A stretch of DNA of 64,000 bases from Trichomonas vaginalis G3. Taxonomy: Eukaryota > Parabasalia > Trichomonadida > Trichomonadidae. The stretch is taken from NCBI RefSeq assembly GCF_026262505.1, contig NC_067204.1:3629797-3693796 (forward strand), in the 5' to 3' direction. Positions 46,458 through 56,879 of this stretch are shown here, in pieces (within the stretch, counting starts at the first letter, position 1; every line of letters begins with the position of its first letter). The translations under genes were made by a program, and so were the position numbers. The notes under the pieces were generated by a model. It made no database searches. It saw nothing but the letters and a program-made list of their open reading frames with translations, and was not told the DNA's origin.

Positions 46458-49400
46458 TTATATTTCGTCCATCTTCAAAGATTGTTCTCTGAATTGTGTC
46501 AAGTTGATTGTGAGAACACCAGAAGACGTTGTCTGTATTTCTTTGAATACGCCTGCAAGCGAGTCAGCGAATTCAAAGAATCTATCGCGAAGGGAGACAC
46601 AGATAATTTGGGAACCATCCTCTTCCTCGGACAGTTCTCTTAATGCCATAGCAGCCGCCTTCAAGTTAATCTTATCGAGTGATGCATCAGGTTCATCGAG
46701 AATTATGAAAGGAGCATCTAAGAATTTCTGTAAAGCGACAACTAAAGCGAGAGAAGCAACAGCCTTCTCACCACCACTCAATTGTTCGAGATCTCTAAAT
46801 CTCTTGTGTGGTGGCATTGCTGTATATTTGATGCCTCCCAAATATGGCTCATCGGTATCTTCCATGGCTAAATATGCAACACCTGAGTGTTCATTGTGAG
46901 ATCCTCTTCTCGTGAACATCTGGTAAATAGGATTAATTGTTTCATCCAAAGCATCATATAATTCCATGAATTTAGTTCTTCTTTCTTCTCTCATTTCATT
47001 GAATTTCTTCTTCTTGTCTTTAGCTTCTTTGGCCATTTGATCTGACTCGTTCTTCATCTTCTCGAGTTCCTCTTCAACACCTTTAGCCTTATCTTCACTT
47101 CTCAAGTCAGGATGGATCTGAGAAATCTCTGCTCTGACTTTTGCCAGGTCTTTTTCATAGCGATCAACAGTTTCATTGAATTTCTCCCATTTGACAGATT
47201 TACTTGCACTTGACAAACTCTTGAAATCAATGGTCTTTACCTGTTCAAGATCTTCAACTGCTTGTGAATCTGTTGACAATGTGCTTGTGATTTCTTTCCT
47301 GTAATCACCGTTATGTGGTAATTCGACGTTATCGAGCAAGCATCTCTGGAAAACCATTGATAATTGCTGTGTTGCAGTTCTGACATCGTGATCGTATTCA
47401 TTGAATGAGTTATTGATTCCTTCAAGATCTTCTTGTTGAGATCTGATTGTTCTGTTGAGTTCTTTGAGTTCTTCTCTCATTCTTTCATCTTCTTCGTGTA
47501 ATTGTGTCAACTCATCTTTGTATTTGTTGACTTTCTTCTTTGATTCTTCTTCGCGCTGTTTTAATTCATCGATGTTCTTCTGTGATTGTTCATTTGATTC
47601 CTTGTATTCTTGCAATCTCTGGTTGAGTTCGTCAATGACCTTTTGTGGATCATCGTTTTGCTCATTAGGAATTACTGATTTGATATATTCCAATCTGTTT
47701 TCTAACATAGTTCTTCTGTGATATGTTGACTCAATTTCCTGAATTGATTGTCCAGTCTTCAGAACAATGTCGGCGAACAATTTCTTGTCTAAAGCAGCTT
47801 GTTTCTTTGCGAGTTCTTCGTATTTGGCTTGTGCTGTTTCAAGAGATTTCTTCTTTTCTTCTGTTGATTGGTTCAATTCTTTGATTCCTCTTTGGATTGT
47901 TCTAAGATTTGAATCATAAAGTTTCTTGTTTTCACTCAATTCACTGAGTTTTCTGTTGAAGCCTTCGATTTGTAACATTACTGTTCCTAATTCTTCTTCA
48001 AGTCTGTTGAACTCGTTTCTTCTGATTTCGATTCTTTCTGATGTTTCTTGGAGTTCTCTTTCGATCTTTGTCTTCTGTTTCTCAAGATCTTGAATACTTG
48101 AAATTGCAAATGTTGTGTTTTCTCTTGAACTTCCTGTTGTAATGATACCATTCTTATCAAAGGTTGTTCCTTCAGCTGTTACACAGTTCAAACCACGATT
48201 GAAAGCGTAATCCTGAGCTTGGTCGAAGTCTTTTGCAAGAACAATGTTTCCACAAGCGTAATCAACTGCTGGCTGGTATTCAGCGTTAGAAACAGTGATG
48301 ATTTTGGCCAAATAAGTGATTCCTGTTAAATTCTTCCTTTGTGGTGTTGGTAAACCTTTCAAAGGAATGACAAGAAGTTTTCCTGCACCTTGTTCCTTGA
48401 AATACTCCAAGCATCTCTGACCAACTTGTCTGTCTTTGACAACTAATGCGTCAATCCAATCAGCAAGACCATTTAAGAAGGCTTTTTCGTATGTAGACTT
48501 CGCTGGTTTGCATAATTGGCCGAGAGTTCCGTAAACTCCAGGAATTAAACGTTGCAAAGCTGTAATTGCCTTGAGGAAACGCTCTTTATGCTTGGCAGTG
48601 CCTTGAGCACGACGTAAATCATCGTATTTCTTCTCGATTTCTGAGAGTTTTTCAGTTAATTTCTTCTGATTATCTTTGTCGTTTGTATCTGAAACTCTCA
48701 TCATCTTGAGTTGGCTGTCTAACTCGTTTTTACGTGTAACAACTGTCTGGCGGAGTGAGTTGTTCTTCTTTGTGTCTTCTTCGATCTTAGAAAGGGTATC
48801 TCTTGTTCTTGTGAGTGATTCCTCTTGTGTTTCTCTATCTTTCTGCATCTGGTCGACTTCATTCTGAATTAGGTCGCGTTCTTTTGTGGCATCAGATAAA
48901 GAATTTGCAAGATCTGAGTATTGCTTGTTAGCTTGAGCGCGGATGGAGTTGTACTTCTTGATATCTTCACGGAGATCACCTGGATCTGGGAGTTCAGCAA
49001 TTTCCTTTTCGATATCTTGAGATTCTTTCTCATAATCTTCGAGTCTCTTCTTCCAAAGGTTGCTGGCATTCTGGTTCGATTCAATCTTCATGTTTGTGTC
49101 TTCAATTGAGCGTTCATAGTGAGCCTTTCTCTCTTCTTCACGTGTTAATTCAGCTCTGATGTTTCTCAAGTCTTGTTCTGAGTTCTGGAGACTGTTGTCG
49201 ACTGTAGCGAGCTTATCAACCAACTCGTTGCTTTGTACTTGAAGATCTTTACGAGATGTTTGGTTTTCTTCGATCTTTGGTAATAAATTGTTTCTGTTCT
49301 CTTCGAGTTCTTCGCATTCAGCCTTTCCGTGCTCAATCTTCTTGTTGAGATGGTAGAGCTGGAAAAGAGACATTTCAAGCTGAATCTTCTTTTCATCACT

Positions 49401-50015
49401 GGCCAAAGTGTTGTATTTGTCTGCTTCACGCTGACGCTCTGAGATGTGATGCTTTTCAGCAGCAGCTGTACGACGACGCTTTTCAAGAAGAGCTACAGCT
49501 TCTTGGGCTGATTCGAAACCAATTCTGTTTTCTTCGTAATCTTCAATGCAGTCGCAGCTTCCACTGTACTGTTCGAAGAGAGCTGTAAGTTCTTGTGGTG
49601 TCTTACGAGCGATGGCATCGATCTCTTGTTGCTTTATGAAACAAAGTGGGGTAATCTTGTAGTCGCGAATGATTTTAACGTACTCTTCTGGGTCCTTTTC
49701 CTCACCATTTACAAAATATGTCTCCTTCTCATCAAGTCTGCGCTCAAAGCTGATCTCTTTTTTGCCTTCTGTAAATACTGTACGGACAAAGCAGAATTTG
49801 GCGCTTGTATCTGTCGGATCTTTGTAAATATAGTTGGTACTACGTGGATTTGGATCCAAAAATAGTGAAAAAGCCAAAGAATCTAATACGTTACTTTTGC
49901 CAGCACCGTTTGGACCAACAATACCTGAAAAAGGAAGGAAGGGGCCGATTGTATGAGGTCCTCGGAAAGACTTGAAGTTCTCAAGCTCAATGCGAGCTAG
50001 CTTCAGTTTTCCCAT
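46458..50015 (-). CDS. SMC1: Cohesin subunit SMC1
   Basis: The 1,185-aa protein has the full SMC layout. The N-terminal ATPase half carries Walker A GPNGAGKSN (about residues 33-41). A long coiled coil is interrupted by a hinge (about 490-625: IPGVYGTLGQLCKPA ... GLNCVTAEGTTFDKNG). The second coil ends in the C-terminal half with signature LSGGEKAVASLAL (about 1075) and Walker B FIILDEPDASLD (about 1105). The ELENFKSFRGPHTIGPF start and the hinge sequence point to SMC1 rather than SMC2-4. With SMC3 and the kleisin it forms the cohesin ring that holds sister chromatids. The Walker B block has DEPDASLD where most SMC1 proteins have DE(I/V)DAALD, a small change outside the catalytic glutamate. 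The start is fixed by the conserved N terminus. Two E2F-type sites lie just upstream. Confidence 0.92.
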   Translation of the reverse strand: MGKLKLARIELENFKSFRGPHTIGPFLPFSGIVGPNGAGKSNVLDSLAFSLFLDPNPRSTNYIYKDPTDTSAKFCFVRTVFTEGKKEISFERRLDEKETYFVNGEEKDPEEYVKIIRDYKITPLCFIKQQEIDAIARKTPQELTALFEQYSGSCDCIEDYEENRIGFESAQEAVALLEKRRRTAAAEKHHISERQREADKYNTLASDEKKIQLEMSLFQLYHLNKKIEHGKAECEELEENRNNLLPKIEENQTSRKDLQVQSNELVDKLATVDNSLQNSEQDLRNIRAELTREEERKAHYERSIEDTNMKIESNQNASNLWKKRLEDYEKESQDIEKEIAELPDPGDLREDIKKYNSIRAQANKQYSDLANSLSDATKERDLIQNEVDQMQKDRETQEESLTRTRDTLSKIEEDTKKNNSLRQTVVTRKNELDSQLKMMRVSDTNDKDNQKKLTEKLSEIEKKYDDLRRAQGTAKHKERFLKAITALQRLIPGVYGTLGQLCKPAKSTYEKAFLNGLADWIDALVVKDRQVGQRCLEYFKEQGAGKLLVIPLKGLPTPQRKNLTGITYLAKIITVSNAEYQPAVDYACGNIVLAKDFDQAQDYAFNRGLNCVTAEGTTFDKNGIITTGSSRENTTFAISSIQDLEKQKTKIERELQETSERIEIRRNEFNRLEEELGTVMLQIEGFNRKLSELSENKKLYDSNLRTIQRGIKELNQSTEEKKKSLETAQAKYEELAKKQAALDKKLFADIVLKTGQSIQEIESTYHRRTMLENRLEYIKSVIPNEQNDDPQKVIDELNQRLQEYKESNEQSQKNIDELKQREEESKKKVNKYKDELTQLHEEDERMREELKELNRTIRSQQEDLEGINNSFNEYDHDVRTATQQLSMVFQRCLLDNVELPHNGDYRKEITSTLSTDSQAVEDLEQVKTIDFKSLSSASKSVKWEKFNETVDRYEKDLAKVRAEISQIHPDLRSEDKAKGVEEELEKMKNESDQMAKEAKDKKKKFNEMREERRTKFMELYDALDETINPIYQMFTRRGSHNEHSGVAYLAMEDTDEPYLGGIKYTAMPPHKRFRDLEQLSGGEKAVASLALVVALQKFLDAPFIILDEPDASLDKINLKAAAMALRELSEEEDGSQIICVSLRDRFFEFADSLAGVFKEIQTTSSGVLTINLTQFREQSLKMDEI

Positions 50016-50035
50016 TTTTAATTTCTAAAATTTGC

Positions 50036-50082
50036 GCGCCAAAAATTGTGATCACTATTCAAATTTACTTCCTCTTTCCCGC
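50036..50082. promoter_or_regulatory. Two E2F-type sites in a divergent promoter
   Basis: TTTGGCGC (minus strand, 50036-50043) and TTTCCCGC (plus strand, 50075-50082) both match the E2F/DP consensus TTTSSCGC exactly. They lie 21-67 bp upstream of the SMC1 ATG and in the spacer shared with the divergent gene at 50302. In other eukaryotes E2F sites drive S-phase genes, including cohesin genes. GC-rich octamers are rare by chance in this AT-rich spacer. Confidence 0.55.
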
Positions 50083-50301
50083 CTCAAAACAATTATTCGA
50101 AATTTGGTAATTTTATGATCTAAAGTCTATATCTGCACATAAATTTCGTCTTTGATGATGATTGGATAAGTTTTGAATATGAAAATCTTGGAAAGTTGCA
50201 TATTTTTCTGTTTGCAAGATTGTCATACCTTATATATTGTAAAAGAGGATAGTTCATCATATATGAAAGTCTATTTTCATAAGTGACGAGATTTTTCATT
50301 G

Positions 50302-51640
50302 ATGACCACCGCACTGAGTGCCGAATTCGTAGAAGAATTAAAGAACACTCAGACGCCACTTGAAAATATTTTTATGTCACAATACTTTCAGGCAGCTTTA
50401 AAGTTAGCTGATCAAAATTTGATTAATTAGTTTATGTTTTTTTCTAACAAACAGCTTGAAAGCGCGCACCCTTGATATATTAACATGCATATGTGAAAAT
50501 CCTCCTTCTGAAACGTCAACAGTCATTTTTAAAACGCTTATAGCTGCAGATTCAAAGATATTACGCGTTTTCTGCAAAGATGAAAGATTTAATGACAATA
50601 TTTATAGTATGATAATCAATAATACAGTATCAGAATCAATTCTTATTAGACTTTTAAGGATAATTGCTCAATTTTTCTTTAAATCCGTTAGATTTCTTCC
50701 AACAAACTACAAAATCATTGACGCACTGGTTCAGAACGCAGAAAAGCCAGTAGTTCTGAATCTCCTTGATTCTTTAATTTCTGCAGAAAAAACAAACACA
50801 GATTCTCTGATATACCTTCACAAAGAAAACTTACATAAGAAAATATACCAAGAACTAGGAGAATTAGTAAATTCTCCATCAGATTCAAATCATCCCTTTT
50901 TATTCGGACCGGTTGATTCCAAAAGATACGCTTTTTACCAATTAATAACTAAAATGGCAAGGAGTGCTACTTTAGGCCAAATTTACCGTCATGAGAAGTT
51001 TTTAGACGTAATTTTTCGACAACCAGATATTTTACCGAATTACATTAAGAACTATAAGTGGTACGCAATCTGTTCAACTTATAAGCCTAATATGATACAA
51101 AATGCCATTCCAATTATTGAAAAATCAATTGAAATAATTCAATCAATTTATTTATCAGACAGATTTCATTCTTTCTTTGCTTATGCGTTCAGCTTTTTCA
51201 ACCAGAACTTAATGACGTTTCCTCAATTAGTTTTGAGTTTGATTGAAAATCCTGAATTATTTTTAGAGAAAATAATGAAAGGAGTATTGAAATTCCGGAG
51301 CTGCACGAACATGCATTACCATTTTCGCAAGTTTTATGAGATAATGCTTAATTTCAAAAAATTTTCAATATATTTAGTTAATAACTATGTTCCTGTTTTC
51401 ATTAGGATCTCTTCTGTTCAGAAGAATCGAATTTTAGCAGCTTCATTCAATGAACTTCTATTAAAAACAATAGAAATGGCAAGATCGAAATCATATCTCA
51501 AAGAAGAGCTTCGTAAAATACCAGAATTTCCTGTTTATGCAACTACCAAGCTACGTGAATATAAGGATGCTGTTTCTGATAACTATGGCGAAGAACCCCC
51601 GAACAAAATTTACCAATTCATTGCAAAGTTCTTCCAATAA
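50302..51640 (+). CDS. Helical-repeat protein with a 25-nt intron (437 aa)
   Basis: Exon 1 (50302-50429) reads MTTALSAEFVEELKNTQTPL and on to an in-frame stop unless the 25-nt intron at 50430-50454 is removed. Removal joins it in frame with exon 2 (50455-51640), giving a continuous 437-aa protein. The protein is almost entirely alpha-helical with ARM/HEAT-like periodicity: ILTCICENPPSE, LLDSLISAEKTN and YAFYQLITKMARSA. The pattern of short helices in the first half faintly recalls the SAPS domain of PP6 regulatory subunits, or SMEK-type phosphatase subunits. I would not name it on that basis. It shares its promoter region with SMC1 on the other strand. Confidence 0.7.
50430..50454 (+). other. 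Predicted 25-nt spliceosomal intron
   Basis: The segment begins GTTTATGTTTT and ends TCTAACAAACAG. The end matches the fused branch-point and 3' splice motif of trichomonad introns (ACTAACACACAG). Without removal the frame stops at the TAG that spans the exon border. Removal restores an open frame of 438 codons. Very short introns of this size class have been reported from Trichomonas. Confidence 0.8.
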
Positions 51641-52117
51641 TGTAATCATAATATATTATTTGTTTGTTTGTAAATATGTTGTTATTTTATATATGATATA
51701 CTTTATTTTCCATAATTTTTTACAAAATATATCTTAATGGGAATGATTTCATGCTTGAATTCACACTTATATCCCAAACAAATTTTCTAAGATATATGAA
51801 TTCAGTTCTCTTAAAAAAATATCGAAGACATTGTCCAACCAATTCATTTAATATAAAGAGTGGACTTGTATAAAGTCAAGCTCTTATAGAGGATAACAAA
51901 ATAATGCATATCATCAATATATTGAAATACCAAGGATAAAAGAATACGACTATCCAGCAACTTTTATGAATCTACACCGCTATCGTCGTAATCGGAACGA
52001 TTTTTGTGAAGAATGTCGATTCTGGCTATGAAAGTTTTTCGTCTTGAAAAGTTGAATTATCAAACAGCCTCTAGTATAATTATTCCAATTTGGATGTAAA
52101 TTTTATCTTGAAAATTT
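51641..52117. other. Intergenic stretch, nothing recognised
   Basis: About 480 bases of AT-rich DNA between two plus-strand genes, without long frames or repeats. Confidence 0.45.
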
Positions 52118-52122
52118 TCACT
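52118..52122 (+). promoter_or_regulatory. Initiator-like element (TCACT)
   Basis: TCACT lies 8 bases before the ATG of the pecanex-like gene and fits the trichomonad initiator. It would give a leader of about eight bases, which is within the known range. Confidence 0.5.
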
Positions 52123-52127
52123 AAAAA

Positions 52128-55100
52128 ATGAGTTTAGCGAGGAGAAACCAACTTAATACTATCACAGGTGGTTTCCACTTCGCTAAAACAGATGCTTTTG
52201 GGAATAAATGGAAGACATGTATTCTTGTCGTACTTTTTTTCTCAAATTTCGTATTTTATTTCGATAATTGGAAACCAAAACTCATTTTTAGTACAACATT
52301 CGCATTAATCATCCTTCTACTGAAACTATTTTCATACATAATTAATAAACTATATGATAACGCTACAACTTATAATATAGAAGGTGATGATGTACAAGAA
52401 GTTGAAACAGAAGGATTTCAACTACCGAAAGGCATTTCTCTTCAACTATGGGAAAAGCGACAAGTCATTTGGAACAATTTACACAATTTAGATGAAGCTG
52501 CTTTCATTTTGATCACATCCGGCTTCAATCCAGACGAAGTGTACGCATTAATAGCATTAGCATCAAATGGAACCATCAACAGTACTACAAAATTAGCACA
52601 AAGACGTAAAAATCCGAATATTCGACATACAATTCACTTTTGCGGCAAAGAATTCAATCTCAAACGCGGAAGAGAAGAATTTTCACGCATAATGGATCGC
52701 CCCACCAACATTTTCGAAATCTTTATTTGTTATTTTGTTGCAGCTCTTACGATATTTGCGATAGGAACGTTTAAAACCGACTACTACTGTATTGGTATGG
52801 GTGTAATACTTGGCTTTTCGCTATTTTCACTCATCCAACAGCCTACTGTTGAGCCATATGGTATGCTCATGACAGATTCAACATATAAGTACACCAGATG
52901 TCTTTTTATATCAATTTTTTCTGGTATTAATTGCATTTTGGTGTATTTCAAATACGATTTACCTTTAATGCGAATTTTAATAATTTTAATTCCAATACTA
53001 ATTGTTGTAGGAGCAATTGGACACACAATACTTACAATACATTACATATTTGAGACAGTTAACTTATATTTATTTGGTATTCTCGGTTCTACTTCGACAT
53101 GGAGATCATTACTCGAATTACTTATCAATACAGCCATTATTGCCATCGGATATGTAATCTCTACGAAGTTACATGTCAAATTCCTTCCTACAATTCTTGT
53201 ATCAATTATGTCAATTTTTGCAAATTTGGATTCTATGTTATTCTCCAAATTTAGCATCAAAAAACTTATATTATCTGGCCTATTCGTAGTATTTGCAGCT
53301 ATTGGCTCAATATTCCCTATTCTTCTCGTTACAAACGCTTATAGATTTTTCATACCGGGAATATTAATCGTAACTTGCATGATATTACCATATTTACAAT
53401 CTTTTAATCAATATATTTTCTTCCACTGCGAAAGTATCGTTTTTCCTGACATTTTCTGGAAAATTGAGTCAGTTCTTCGATCATTCTTAGTAGGAATGTT
53501 TATTTCATACTCTATAAAAGACGAAAATACTATATACGCCCCTCTTTTGGCACTTTTACTCTATAGAATTGCGATGACTTCACCGCAACTGGGTAGTTTC
53601 GCTATTGTCATTGCCTGCTTCACTGTATACTACAAATTTTCGGCGAAGAACACCTCTGTTGGGTCGATTCTCGCTGCATTTATTGCATTGAAGATTTTAT
53701 CAGTGATAAGGGTAGTTTCTGCTATGACAATTAACAGCCAATGGATCTGGATAAACCCACAAGAGGGTTTACTTGAAAGTCTTTTATATGGACTTTTCAA
53801 TTTATTTTGCACATATTATATTAATCCAACGAGTTTCTTCACAACGATCTCGTTAGTGTATTCTATGTTTACGGGTGAAGCCCAATCTTTGATATTTGGC
53901 GCCAGTAAGTTATTTACTTTTTCAGCTCCACGACCTTATTGTTTTCTTGAATCGATTTCGATGTCAAATGACGAGGAGTTCCATACCAATGAGACTAACC
54001 AGAGAATAGAACTCCCTGCTTATATTTCTCTCGGTAGTGAGTTGGAAAATGTTTTGAACGATAGGTTGAAAAATGGTCAGCTCGGATTTGTCCTTCCAGA
54101 CAGCTTCTATTTGTTCACTTCTAATGATTTACTTGGCATAGTGCATGTGATATCACTGTCTATCCATGATATTAGGTTTGATTTGCGTTGTATGGAGTTT
54201 AAACAAACAACAAGCTGCCATCATAATGAAATAGCACATTTGAACAGATTAGTTGCTGACCATCAGCCATTTGGAAACTTCCTGCAGTCATATATGTATA
54301 GATTTAGCGCTTATGAACTGAAATCAAAGAAATTTTCCCTCAATAACTTCTCTTTGTCATCAATTTCGCTTGAGAATGTAAATGCAGGATGCAGTGATGA
54401 GAAAAAGCTGAGATATCAGTTCTTTTCTTCAATTCTCGCTGTAATCCAAGAAAATTTAGAAAAATCTCAAAACAATTCCGAGCAAATTGAAGAAACTAGC
54501 GATAACTCCATCCCATTAGTGCAAATACCCAAACAAACAGAGTCACAATTCACAGAAGAAGAAATAGAAATGATAAATCAATTTTCCATGAAATATAATA
54601 CTCAAATTGACAAAACAATAGTACACAATGTATATGAAGATCTCAAATATTCCGTTGCAAACATAAACGAGACAATTTTCGATGATAATTTCAATGATGA
54701 CAAGAAAAACATCGGAAAAGCCACTCGAAACTACATTTTACTTCTTCTCATGGATTCTGTTGGTATTGCTCCAGACATTCTCGATCCAAATACCGCAGAA
54801 ACCGAAGAAGAAAAGCAGCAAATCCTTGATGACATTTTTGACTTCATTGACAGTTCACTTGACACAGAAGCAGTTCCTGTTTCATCGAATAAGAAACTAC
54901 AAGAGATAACGAAGCGAGGAACACCAATTATTTTCCTCAGAACGACGAATGAAGGGAGAACATTGATCAGATACGGAAAATCTGTTCAAGATTGGTTTGT
55001 TTTCCAGATGAACACCGGAGTTGTCAGAGGATTTTGGTCTGGATTAATAAGAGAACTGATTTTCGGTGCTTCTGCAAGTGAAGAGAGACTTTCAATCACT

Positions 55101-55196
55101 TTGGACTTAAATAGATTGAGGAATATTACAAATCAGAGTATAAATCCACCTGTTGGTTATCCTGTGTATGTAACTAAGGTTTTGTCTAATAATTAA
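52128..55196 (+). CDS. Pecanex-like multi-pass membrane protein
   Basis: The 1,022-aa protein has about 12-14 hydrophobic helices between residues 25 and 600 (for example TCILVVLFFSNFVFYF, TFALIILLLKLFSYII and VILGFSLFSLI). A soluble C-terminal half with pecanex C-terminal text follows: a GELEN..-type start near 640-660, DIRFDLRCMEFKQTTSCHHN near 685-705, and at the end RGFWSGLIRELIFGASASEE followed by NQSINPPVGYPVYVTKVL. The final 'NQ.....P.GYPVYV' block is diagnostic of the family. Pecanex proteins are ER membrane proteins linked to Notch signalling in animals. Trichomonads lack Notch, so the cellular role here is unknown. Length is shorter than in animals (over 2,000 aa). No intron is needed. 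Confidence 0.85.
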   Translation: MSLARRNQLNTITGGFHFAKTDAFGNKWKTCILVVLFFSNFVFYFDNWKPKLIFSTTFALIILLLKLFSYIINKLYDNATTYNIEGDDVQEVETEGFQLPKGISLQLWEKRQVIWNNLHNLDEAAFILITSGFNPDEVYALIALASNGTINSTTKLAQRRKNPNIRHTIHFCGKEFNLKRGREEFSRIMDRPTNIFEIFICYFVAALTIFAIGTFKTDYYCIGMGVILGFSLFSLIQQPTVEPYGMLMTDSTYKYTRCLFISIFSGINCILVYFKYDLPLMRILIILIPILIVVGAIGHTILTIHYIFETVNLYLFGILGSTSTWRSLLELLINTAIIAIGYVISTKLHVKFLPTILVSIMSIFANLDSMLFSKFSIKKLILSGLFVVFAAIGSIFPILLVTNAYRFFIPGILIVTCMILPYLQSFNQYIFFHCESIVFPDIFWKIESVLRSFLVGMFISYSIKDENTIYAPLLALLLYRIAMTSPQLGSFAIVIACFTVYYKFSAKNTSVGSILAAFIALKILSVIRVVSAMTINSQWIWINPQEGLLESLLYGLFNLFCTYYINPTSFFTTISLVYSMFTGEAQSLIFGASKLFTFSAPRPYCFLESISMSNDEEFHTNETNQRIELPAYISLGSELENVLNDRLKNGQLGFVLPDSFYLFTSNDLLGIVHVISLSIHDIRFDLRCMEFKQTTSCHHNEIAHLNRLVADHQPFGNFLQSYMYRFSAYELKSKKFSLNNFSLSSISLENVNAGCSDEKKLRYQFFSSILAVIQENLEKSQNNSEQIEETSDNSIPLVQIPKQTESQFTEEEIEMINQFSMKYNTQIDKTIVHNVYEDLKYSVANINETIFDDNFNDDKKNIGKATRNYILLLLMDSVGIAPDILDPNTAETEEEKQQILDDIFDFIDSSLDTEAVPVSSNKKLQEITKRGTPIIFLRTTNEGRTLIRYGKSVQDWFVFQMNTGVVRGFWSGLIRELIFGASASEERLSITLDLNRLRNITNQSINPPVGYPVYVTKVLSNN

Positions 55197-55941
55197 AAAT
55201 TCTTGTTTTTTATGCTTTTTTATAAAATTTGACTTTTTTTTGAGGATGTTTTATTGTCGTCTGGAAAAGTGACAAAATTATCGTTGTCGTCTAAAAAAGA
55301 GATTTTACAAGCATGTTTTGGTACCTAAATAAAGGAAGAATATCAATTCCAACTAGGCTTCTGCAAAATGGCACAATTTCTTACCAAAATCCACTCCAGA
55401 TAGAGAGTGATACATGCAGTATTACCACTATAAAGCTTCTTGGATATTCTATGCTTCCATATTATTGTATGTCTCTATTGGATTTCAAATAGTTCTAGAA
55501 TTTTAAAAATCTTCTCCATTTTGAGTTGGAAAAGTAAAAAATTGAGTGTATACAATTGTATCTCATTGAATTGAAAATTCTTTCTGGACTTTCATTATTC
55601 AGTAGTAAAAAAATGTGAATACTCAGATTCTTTGTTTAACATAATAATAATGTCAGAGTTTAAGTCTCCAAAACCTGCACTCTCCTGTAAATTGAAATAA
55701 CCTCATAGAAGAGATAGGATTAGTGGTCGAGTTTGTGATAATGTGTTTAAATATAAAGAAATAGGTCTTACATTTCAGCAAAATTTAATGAAAATGATAA
55801 CTATTTGTTTTGGATACTCCTAATGTCTCAATTTTTCCAACGAAATCTAAAAATTCATGAATATTTTTTGAAATAATTTGAAACATTGAAAATCTAATGA
55901 TTATATCTAAATATTTATACAAATAATAAGATGCGTAGTGA
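55197..55941. other. Intergenic stretch, nothing recognised
   Basis: About 745 bases between convergent genes. A 66-codon minus-strand frame overlaps it but has no features. No structured element seen. Confidence 0.4.
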
Positions 55942-56703
55942 CTAAAGCAATGAATTAAAGCGCATCGCTGAATTAATAACGACATCCAATTTCCTTACAG
56001 AAGGAGAAATTGGAGTAGAGTGATTTTCTAAAGGAACAACTACATACTCCTGAAAATTGGTCCAACCGTGCTGGGTTAAGAATTTTTCGCATTCTTCTGA
56101 GTCTTTCATGTGCAAAATCGAAACAAATCCCTTAAGATCAATCCTGCATTGAGAACAAATGTTCTTGGTAAGTTGAACTCTTACATGATCAACTAATCTT
56201 TCCATGAAAGGAGCAGAACTCTGTTATTAAACTCAACTCAACTTGCTATCTGTTATTGCCTGTTCTACATCAAGTATAAATTGAATGTACATGTTTTTGT
56301 CGTATTTATTCATTACTTGCGCTAGATCAGTTTGAAAATCAACAATTAGACCTTGGCAGTAGCATGAAAGAAGATTGATTGTAATAATTGAAAGCATCCT
56401 TTGAGAAATTGGTAGATCTTCGTTCTCAAAATACAAGAAACGTAATTGTTGGTAAACATTTCTCACTTCTACATCATTTTTCGCTCTTAAGGCTAATGTA
56501 GCGCCCAATTCGAGTATTTCGCGGAATATCAAGCGATCATATTTTGCAAGCTTTGTGGCTTCATTGGATAAGCAGTGACTTTTTGTCAGCAATATCTTCA
56601 TTTCTTCAAGTGTGTTGATTACAAGATCTTTATCAAATGATCTTTGCGTCTCTGTTATTTCTTTAAAGTGATCCAGGTGTTCTGCAAGATCTTTATCAAA
56701 TGA
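55942..56703 (-). pseudogene. RPN12: Broken RPN12 (PSMD8)-like proteasome lid gene
   Basis: Two open stretches in the same frame (56233-56601 and 55942-56205, with open codons up to 56703) together resemble the proteasome lid subunit RPN12. The second has the typical winged-helix end: VRVQLTKNICSQCRIDLKGF, the EECEKFLTQHGWTNF block and a final helix VRKLDVVINSAMRFNSLL. The first has the helical CSN8/PSMD8-like repeats. They are separated by three in-frame stops within about 12 bases (TGA, then TAA TAA). There is no plausible intron: the only GT...CAG option is 22 nt and would shift the frame. The 5' end lacks a good start: the open frame reaches a TGA at 56704-56706 without an upstream ATG. 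A 21-bp direct repeat (56622-56642 and 56685-56705, offset 63 bp) marks an in-frame duplication there. It is either a decayed extra copy or contains assembly errors. Confidence 0.6.
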
Positions 56704-56879
56704 TCATTTTTTTGTTTTATAAAAAAAATCTTATTTGAGACCAAAAAAAGGTTTTTAGATTTTAGATGCATTAAAAACTTGAATTCATTTTCGCGCAAAT
56801 ATATATCTATGCAAAGAAACCCTGAAACACATAAGAGTGTTAAACAGAGCAGAAGTCTGCAGAAAGGATCAATTGAAGT

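Noticed and set aside
46504-49865. Plus-strand frames inside SMC1
   Set aside because: Serine- and leucine-rich shadows of the coiled-coil coding strand.
56205-56240. Intron explaining the stops in the RPN12-like gene
   Set aside because: The only GT...CAG option is 22 nt, lacks the CTAAC motif in the right form and would shift the frame.
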